From assembly GCA_943704495.1 (NCBI GenBank), contig CALSCR010003832.1, forward strand, positions 1 through 25,502: a stretch of 25,502 nucleotides of DNA. The letters run 5' to 3'. The notes under the pieces are model-generated. The model saw only the letters and a program-made list of their open reading frames with translations, was not told the DNA's origin and did not search any database. The position numbers and the translations under genes are program-made. Shown here piece by piece: positions 20,248 to 25,502 of the stretch (position 1 is the first letter of the stretch; each line of letters opens with the position of its first letter). This DNA is from Pigoraptor chileana. Lineage: Eukaryota; Opisthokonta; Filasterea.

Positions 20248-23200
20248 ATGGAACAGATAGCCGGGGCGGGAGGGCCGGCGACCGCGGGGCGTTCCAGAGG
20301 TGCATCCCTTGCGATCGGGCGCATGGGCGGCGGAACACATCCGCACGCACACGGAAGCGCAGACAGTGCGATGCCGCCGTCGCCGCGATGCGAGGGTATG
20401 TTGCAGAAGTGGACGAATTACGTCTCCGGCTGGCAGCCCCGGTTTGTTGTACTTGGAGACGGAACTCTGTCTTATTTTCTCAGTCGCAGTGAGGCCCTGC
20501 AGAGCAGTCGCGGGTCAATCAACGTCGCCAATGCAACGGTGAAAGGTGGGATGGGCAGCAGTCCGAGATGCGTCATTTTACCTGGATGCGGGTGCGGTTT
20601 GCGCTCAATGCGATCGGGATCGTCTTCAATGATGCTTCTCTGCGTCTGGGCGCCTGTCCTGTGCTTTCAACTGTTGCAGATTTTATGACCATGGCATTCT
20701 CGCACACTCAGCTGCTAAGATAAGTTTTGCACTCGTTCCCCGCAGTGCATCCCACGGACGGATGCCGATTTGACATTGAGACGGCATACATTTCGCTGTA
20801 CTTTCGGGCGCAGTCGACGTCTGATCGCCAGCGGTGGCTTGTTGCGCTTGGCTCGACGAAGGCCCTGTCGGACCACGGCAAGATGGACGGTGTGCAGACT
20901 GATGCAGCTGCTCCGCGGCAACGGGGTGAGTTGTTGTGTGTCACGTGAACGTCACGTGGTCTCTGTGGTGTGTCAGTGCGGCCTATCTTTGCTGCATGCA
21001 CAGTGAAGCGCAAGACATGGACTGGAAATCTTTCTCTCTCGTTACTCTCTAGCGCACGCTCTCTCTTTGCCTCTCATGTGTGGAGTCCATGGACAGAGCG
21101 CCTAAGTTGATCCTACAACTCTCTCTGTCTGTTGAGTCGATGGGCTTATGCCTAAGGCGTCTTGAGTACCTTCAGTCTTTCTCTTTGTGAGCAGCAAGGC
21201 CGGGGACTCAAACATGGATGCAATTTCTGCGCAGGGGCCTCGTCCAACGGCTCTGCATCTGCCGCATCACGTGCCGCGTCGCTCCCTGATGTGTCCCTCG
21301 ATGACGTCCGCGCTGAGCTGGCCACGTGCCGCCTCATTCTGGAAACGCAGGCAATGTCCCTCGATCGGCGTCTCGGTCGCCTTGCCGCAGAGCTGTCACC
21401 GCTGCGTCTCTCACCCGAGGGCGCTGAATTGCTGCAGAAACTGTCGCCCGGGGACTCCGTGGCGGACGAAGCCCTCGTGCTGTCGGCAACGTGCAACACC
21501 TTCCTGCAGGCCCTCGGCGATTGCGTGCGCTTGCTTGAACTTCAGGAGCGTCACGTGAGCGAGGTGTGCGCCGCCTCGGCGGGTGGCGCACCTATGATCC
21601 AGCGGCGGGGAAGTGCCCCCGTTTTCCGCGAGAACTCGCTTCCTTTGGCCGCAGTCCCGCCGTCCAGCGAGCGTGCTGAGTCGTCTGCTGCCATGAGCAC
21701 TGCAGGTCACACTGGGGGCAATCCGGCGAGTGGGGGCAGTGAGGGCAGTGGGGGACGTGGCGACGGCGACGGCGACCGGCTATCGTTCAGTGGGAGTGAC
21801 TATGATACTCACGTGACGGCTGCGCCACAAGGACCACCGACGTTTTTTTCCGGAATGGAGTTCAAATTTACGGAGCTTCGGATAACTCAAGAGGGGATTC
21901 CAACGGTGCCATTTCTGAAGTGTGCGGCGGCAATGCTGCCAATTCTCGGTGTGTATTTTGCGGGGGAGTCGTTGGACTTGAGACAGGGCGTGTAAAGTGT
22001 GGCTTGAGTCCTACATCTCTCCTTGCTGGAATCAATGCTCTTGTGCCTAAGCATTTTGAGTACTTGGAGTCTCTCACGCAATCTCGCTCACTCTCGCCCG
22101 CGCGCGTTTTGTGTGCGTTTTGTGTGCCTTGTGTGCGTTGTGTGCATATTCGCTGTTCACATTTCAGACAAACTCGGGTCAACTGCATTTGCGCCAGTCA
22201 AGGCCGACATCAACGGAAACATCCGGGTGTGTGGTCACGTGCGTTGGTTTCTTATCTCACTGCACCACAAGTTTTGTCACAGTCATTGGTGTTGCAGGTG
22301 ATATTTCCGCCTGGTAATGCACAATCCCTCTTGTGCTGATCTGTATCTTTGCATGTGTGTGCTTTGTCTTGTGTGTTTGTCTTCGTGTGTGTCTGTGTGT
22401 GCGTGTGTGCTTCGTCTGATGTCGGGAGCAGAAGTTGCAGGGGCGTTATGATTTCGATCCCGTTGCCAACGCGACGCTTGAATTGATGGTGCGACACGAA
22501 ATAATGACAAGTACTACATCTGCAAGGAATTCCGCGACAGATGCACTCCTGTGGCTGAAACGGTGTGTTTGTGTGTGTCTGTGTCTGTGTCTGTGTCTAT
22601 ATACCAATGTCCGTGTCTTTGTCTCTATCTCTGTCTCTTGTGGAGTCCATGAGCACAGCGCGTATGACACTGACTTGAGTTCTACGTGTCTCTGTCTCTG
22701 TCTCTGTCTCTGTCACTGTCTCTGTCTCTGTCTCTGTCTCTGTCTCTGTCTCTGTCTCTCTGTCTCTGTCTCTGTTGTGGAGTCCATGGGCACAGCGCCT
22801 ATGACACTGACTTGAATCCTACATGTCTCTGTCTCTGTCTCTGCATCTGTCTCTGTCTCTGTCTCTGCATCTGTCTCTGCATCTGTCTCTCTCTGCATCT
22901 GTCTCTGTCTCTGTCTCTGTCTCTGTCTCTGTCTCTGTCTCTGTCTCTGTCTCTGTCTCTGTTTGTGTTTGTGTTTGTGTGTGTCTATTTCAATGTCTGT
23001 GTGCCACTCACTGCGATCGCCGCCATATTCGCTCCTGATGCGCCGCTCTCACCAAACCACCGCACACAGGGCCCTCGAGTTCGTCAACCAGTTTCTAATC
23101 CACGTTTTGTCTGGTGCCGACTCACTCACCACGGCCGCGTCGAAAGCGTACGAGCTCACTCTCAGTCAATACCACGGATGGATTGTGCGGGGCGTGTTTT

Positions 23201-23604
23201 CGGTGGGTGTACTGTGGGCCCCAGGCAGTGGCAGCGTTCCTGTGATGCTCTTTTCACTGCTTCTGTGTGTGCGTGCGCGCGTGTGTGTGTGTCTGTGTCT
23301 GTGTGTCCTTGGCTGTGTGGCTGTATGATGTTCGCAACTACTGTATGAGTGTGTGCCACTGACTCCGTTCACTACGAATCAATACTCCTCACCTCCACAC
23401 CGCATTCCCTCGACGCATATGCAATGCACACAGCTTGCCGTACGTGCTGTGCCGACCAAGGATTCGTTTTTTGCTGCGTTGGGACCGACGGAGGATGCCG
23501 TCATTGCGGACATGGCGTCATTTGCAGGCGGCCTCTCGGGAATCATCAGCTCTCTCGCCTCTTTCTATAACGACAACAACCTTGATTCGAATGCAAAAGT
23601 GTAA
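20248..23604 (+). CDS. PLEKHA8: FAPP2-like PI4P-binding glycolipid transfer protein (PH-GLTP), 561 aa
   Basis: Seven exons, all phase-consistent: 20248-20545, 20746-20925, 21235-21948, 22168-22226, 22432-22562, 23070-23202 and 23434-23604. Residues 49-141 form a PH domain of FAPP/OSBP type (EGMLQKWTNYVSGWQPRFVV ... DRQRWLVALGSTKA), which in relatives binds PI4P and ARF1 at the trans-Golgi. Residues 363-550 form a GLTP domain with every glycolipid headgroup contact of human GLTP: Asp411, Asn415, Lys418 (KADINGNIRK), Trp458 (ALLWLKR) and His496 (QYHGWIVRGVF), corresponding to D48, N52, K55, W96 and H140. Human FAPP2 moves glucosylceramide from cis- to trans-Golgi; the same role is likely. The roughly 220-aa linker contains a predicted helix-rich part and a Gly/Ser/Asp-rich part. 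The ATG at 20248 is the first in frame. Most introns carry copies of the dispersed element. Confidence 0.95.
21078..21119 (+). repeat. Dispersed intron element, copy E
   Basis: It reads TGTGGAGTCCATGGACAGAG, then CGCCTAAGTTGATCCTACA, with the middle ACACTGACT part shortened. It lies in PH-GLTP intron 20926-21234 in sense orientation with CT-rich borders, about 10 bp upstream of copy F. Confidence 0.8.
21131..21170 (+). repeat. Dispersed intron element, copy F (variant)
   Basis: It reads GTTGAGTCGATGGGCTTATG, then CCTAAGGCGTCTTGAGTACC. It shares the GAGTC-ATGGG start and the CCTAAG core but has a different tail. With weaker copy G it may form a second subfamily. It lies in the same intron as copy E, in sense orientation. 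Confidence 0.65.
22002..22070 (+). repeat. Dispersed intron element, copy G (degenerate)
   Basis: A tail-like GCTTGAGTCCTACATCTCT is followed by CTGGAATCAATGCTCTTGTG then CCTAAGCATTTTGAGTAC. The second part resembles copy F, and the first matches the tails of copies H and I. It lies in PH-GLTP intron 21949-22167 in sense orientation. Confidence 0.55.
22639..22685 (+). repeat. Dispersed intron element, copy H
   Basis: It reads TGTGGAGTCCATGAGCACAG, then CGCGTATGACACTGACTTGAG and TTCTAC. It lies in PH-GLTP intron 22563-23069, in sense orientation, and is directly followed by a (CTGTCT)n array. Confidence 0.9.
22686..22972 (+). repeat. (CTGTCT)n hexanucleotide array
   Basis: Two blocks (about 22690-22775 and 22825-22965) of CTGTCT units, with TCTGCATCTGTCT variants in the second, are separated by element copy I. 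They fill most of PH-GLTP intron 22563-23069. The long ORFs through this stretch are produced by the repeat and are not genes. Confidence 0.9.
22776..22824 (+). repeat. Dispersed intron element, copy I
   Basis: It reads TGTGGAGTCCATGGGCACAG, then CGCCTATGACACTGACTTGAA and TCCTAC, and is nearly identical to copy H about 137 bp upstream. Hexanucleotide arrays lie on both sides, so H and I with their arrays look like a recent tandem duplication. Confidence 0.9.
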
Positions 23605-24051
23605 CAGCTCCGTCAACCGTGATATGAGTGTTGTTTTTTTTGTTGTGTTGTGTTGTGCCTTGTTGTGCTATGCTGTGAAGTGTGTGTGTGTATTTGCTGC
23701 TACTGTGTTGTAGCGGCGCCCATGGCTTGGCCTACAGTCAACGGTTGCAGTCGCATTTCTTTGTGGTGTGATCACGTGTGAAATCATATGTGGTAGAACG
23801 GAGTTTATAAATACAAATGGCGAAAGCGTGTATGTGAGGCATGTTTCGTGTGTGCGCGCGAGAGACTGTGTGGGGTGTGCGTTTTTGGTTAAACTCTGAT
23901 TGTCAAGGAAGCTGCATTGAATTGGGCTTTGCGAATTGGAATTGGTGTCTCGGTGTGGTTTCATCGGTGCCTGCACAACACGCAACAGGCAACGCACACG
24001 GCGGATTTCAAGAGTGGCGCCGCAGACAATCAGTGTGGATTTCACAGTGGC
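23605..24051. other. Convergent region between PH-GLTP and KIF23-like genes
   Basis: It contains the PH-GLTP 3' flank, with a T-rich TTGTGTTGTGTTG run, and probably the 3' end of the kinesin gene, whose last exon is not settled. A minus-strand frame from an acceptor at 24053 stays open to a TAG at 23668, but the sequence is not convincing as kinesin tail. No clear polyadenylation signal was seen. Confidence 0.5.
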
Positions 24052-24097
24052 TCTAGACGCTGTTCAGACATGCTCACAAATGCAATTTCTTCCAATG

Positions 24098-24118
24098 CAC
24101 ACACACACACACACACCA
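24098..24118. repeat. Short (AC)n run
   Basis: About ten AC units in the last visible intron of the kinesin gene. On the coding strand this is a (GT)n run. Confidence 0.85.
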
Positions 24119-24204
24119 TGGATCATACTCATTTCTACAACAGAGGCACCACAGTCAGCACTTATATTCTTGAAATGCCGAGCACGATGCCCATCGCAAC
24201 CCAC

Positions 24205-25417
24205 CTGCGAGTCGGTCGATCGACCATCCGGTGCATCACACTCGGAGTGCCCGATTCCGTTGACTGGATCCCAAACGCACACTGAAAGTAAAATGGGTCG
24301 GAAGAAGGGGGGGGGAGGACAATTCAGAATGACCGATTCGCGGCATAAATGTGCCACGTGGGATTATGCCGCGTTCATTGACGCTGTGCCCGCAATAAGA
24401 GCATTGGGTTAGATAGTCGTAACCCTCACCCACCCTCGCTTGCACATCCACCGCTGCGTCCTTCCCGCCCGCACTCTCCTCCGACGCATCTCCGTCGCTT
24501 ACGGTGCCCCACAGTCCGTTAGTGTTACTCCCCGCGCTGTTATTGCGCGCGGACATGGATGAGTCGAGGGAGCGCCGTGCACGCTTCGCAGGCGCCACGT
24601 TCTCGTCGCCATCATCGACGCTCTTTCGCTTCTTTCTGCGCCCGCCCTCATCACCATCGTCGGTATGGGCGGCGGTGTGCGTTGGCGCAACATCCGTCAT
24701 TGTTTCCACGCCCGTAAACAGTACCGTTGCGCCGCTGCCAGTAATTGACTTTTTCACCTTTCCTTTGAATATCTGCGTCTGTATCGTGTTGCCGTCACGC
24801 GTTTGATTCCGCAGAACATACCCGTCCGCTCCTTTTGCAGTGCGCACGCCAAACACCTTCTTACCGACAAGCGCCTCAACAGTCGGGCTTTCCACCGTCG
24901 TCTTGTTGCGCAGCCGCGGCGTAAGCACCGTCTGCGTCTCCACAAACGACGCCGGCACGTGCTCAAGCACATGGCCGTGGGCTTTCCCCGGGCGCACGCC
25001 CCCACCCTCCCCGACGGCGTACGGGAATGGCTCCGAGGGCTGCGCGTGGGGGGCGCCGTCCTTGTCTTCGGCGAGGGGCTGGCGGTGCTTCTCCGCAAGG
25101 GCGGCGCACTGGGCAGCAAGGGCATCGAGCGACGCCATCGACGCCAGCTCAGCCTGCAGCGCGGCCAGGCGTCCGGCAACATCCGCGCGTGTTTCCATCT
25201 CACGTGACACCTTCTTGCCAACAGCCTCAAAGTCAACGGCGGCGGCGGCGGACATCCGCTTCTCGAGCTCCTCCTTGTGCTTTTTGAGCTCAACGACGAG
25301 CGCATTTTGGAGCTGCCGTCGGTCAGCTTCACGTGCCGTCTCCACATCGGCCAGCTGGGACCGCAGCCGATCGACCGACTCGTGCAGTTTCCCGTTCGCT
25401 GCGAGTGTGTCTGTCAG
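24205..25417 (-). CDS. KIF23: KIF23/MKLP1-like kinesin-6, C-terminal part
   Basis: Two exons are visible on the minus strand, 25417-24434 and 24281-24205, joined in phase 0; the next acceptor may be 24053. The protein starts in coiled coil (VDRLRSQLADVETAREADRR, then a long Ala/Glu/Lys helix). It then carries the ARF6-binding domain of MKLP1: HVPASFVETQTVLTPRLRN aligns with VDHKPASNMQTETVMQP of human KIF23, and IQTQIFKGKVKKSITGSGA with VLFTGVET aligns with IETKLIKGDIYKTRGGG and VQFTDIET. Basic clusters RRKKRKS and KRARRS follow, resembling the NLS and Aurora B/14-3-3 site RKRRSS. MKLP1 with MgcRacGAP forms centralspindlin, which bundles midzone microtubules for cytokinesis. The motor lies beyond the right edge. 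An ATG at 25432 exists, but the CACAG acceptor at 25418 and the homology argue that this is an internal exon. Confidence 0.85.
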
Positions 25418-25480
25418 CTGTGGATTGTTCATGCGGCAGGGAGACACGAGGCAGAGAGTGTAAGTGCGGAACATAAAACG

Positions 25481-25502
25481 GGGTGGGGGGGGGGGGGGGG
25501 GG
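25481..25502. repeat. Poly-G tract at right window edge
   Basis: The window ends in a nearly pure run of G (GGGGTGGGGG... to the last base). It lies in an intron of the kinesin gene, where it would be a C-run on the coding strand. It probably marks where assembly stopped. Confidence 0.9.

Noticed and set aside
22435-23348. 220-codon plus-strand ORF rich in Ser-Leu
   Set aside because: It is produced by the (CTGTCT)n array. The true exons here belong to the PH-GLTP gene and are separated by this intron.
24282-24433. In-frame extension of the kinesin exon through 24433
   Set aside because: The GTGGGT donor matches the window consensus, the sequence beyond runs into a C-rich tract (poly-G on plus) ending in TTTCAG, and it reads as intron.
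25430-25474. ATG at 25432 or 25474 as the true start of the kinesin-like protein
   Set aside because: Homology places this sequence after a kinesin motor, and a good CACAG acceptor at 25418 explains the boundary. The extra residues have no family match.
1-25502. Transposons, retroelements or virus-derived genes
   Set aside because: No frame shows transposase, integrase, reverse transcriptase, capsid or related motifs, and no terminal repeats were seen apart from the short dispersed element.

Overview
The window looks like nuclear DNA of an aerobic, intron-rich single-celled eukaryote. Reasons: every convincing gene is split by GT-AG introns of roughly 50-560 bp, TAA, TAG and TGA all serve as stops (standard code), and the gene set is eukaryotic: a mitochondrial F1-ATPase assembly factor, a NIMA-related kinase, a PI4P/glycolipid-transfer protein of FAPP2 type and the tail of a KIF23/MKLP1 kinesin. 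The last two are best known from animals and their unicellular relatives, so a holozoan-like protist is a reasonable but unproven guess. Both window ends are low complexity ((AC)n at the left, poly-G at the right) and both cut a gene.

Layout, left to right: (1) 85-1467 +, ATP11/ATPAF1, 5' end missing. (2) 1468-2162, intergenic, with two TCACGTGA sites and a three-copy promoter repeat. (3) 2163-6583 +, five-exon NEK kinase of 1,246 aa with very charged low-complexity tails. (4) 6898-7564 +, an unrecognised coding segment of three phase-consistent exons. (5) 7761-12431 -, eight-exon secreted M4 (thermolysin-like) metallopeptidase with propeptide and C-terminal FN3 domain, including a 14-nt micro-exon. 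(6) 12432-14211, 1.8 kb divergent intergenic region. (7) 14212-16026 +, rhodanese-domain protein with a long disordered insert. (8) 16372-19594 -, coiled-coil protein with a Cys/His-rich stretch and a hydrophobic C-terminal tail. (9) 19595-20247, compact divergent promoter with opposed CCAAT boxes. (10) 20248-23604 +, seven-exon FAPP2-like PH-GLTP protein. (11) about 24052-25417 -, C-terminal part of a KIF23/MKLP1 kinesin with its ARF6-binding domain.

There is no operon logic. The genes are ordinary housekeeping, cytoskeletal and trafficking genes. Two of them (FAPP2-like, KIF23-like) belong to families that bind ARF GTPases, and NEK and KIF23 families act in cilia, mitosis or cytokinesis; this grouping is an observation only.

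The unusual content is non-coding. A roughly 50-bp element recurs about nine times, only in introns or flanks, mostly in the sense orientation of its host gene and bordered by CT-rich tracts. The palindrome CACGTG occurs about 47 times, against about 6 expected. Splice donors favour GTGNGT and often run straight into GT-rich tracts. I saw no rRNA or tRNA genes, no CRISPR array, no transposase or reverse transcriptase and no virus-derived element.
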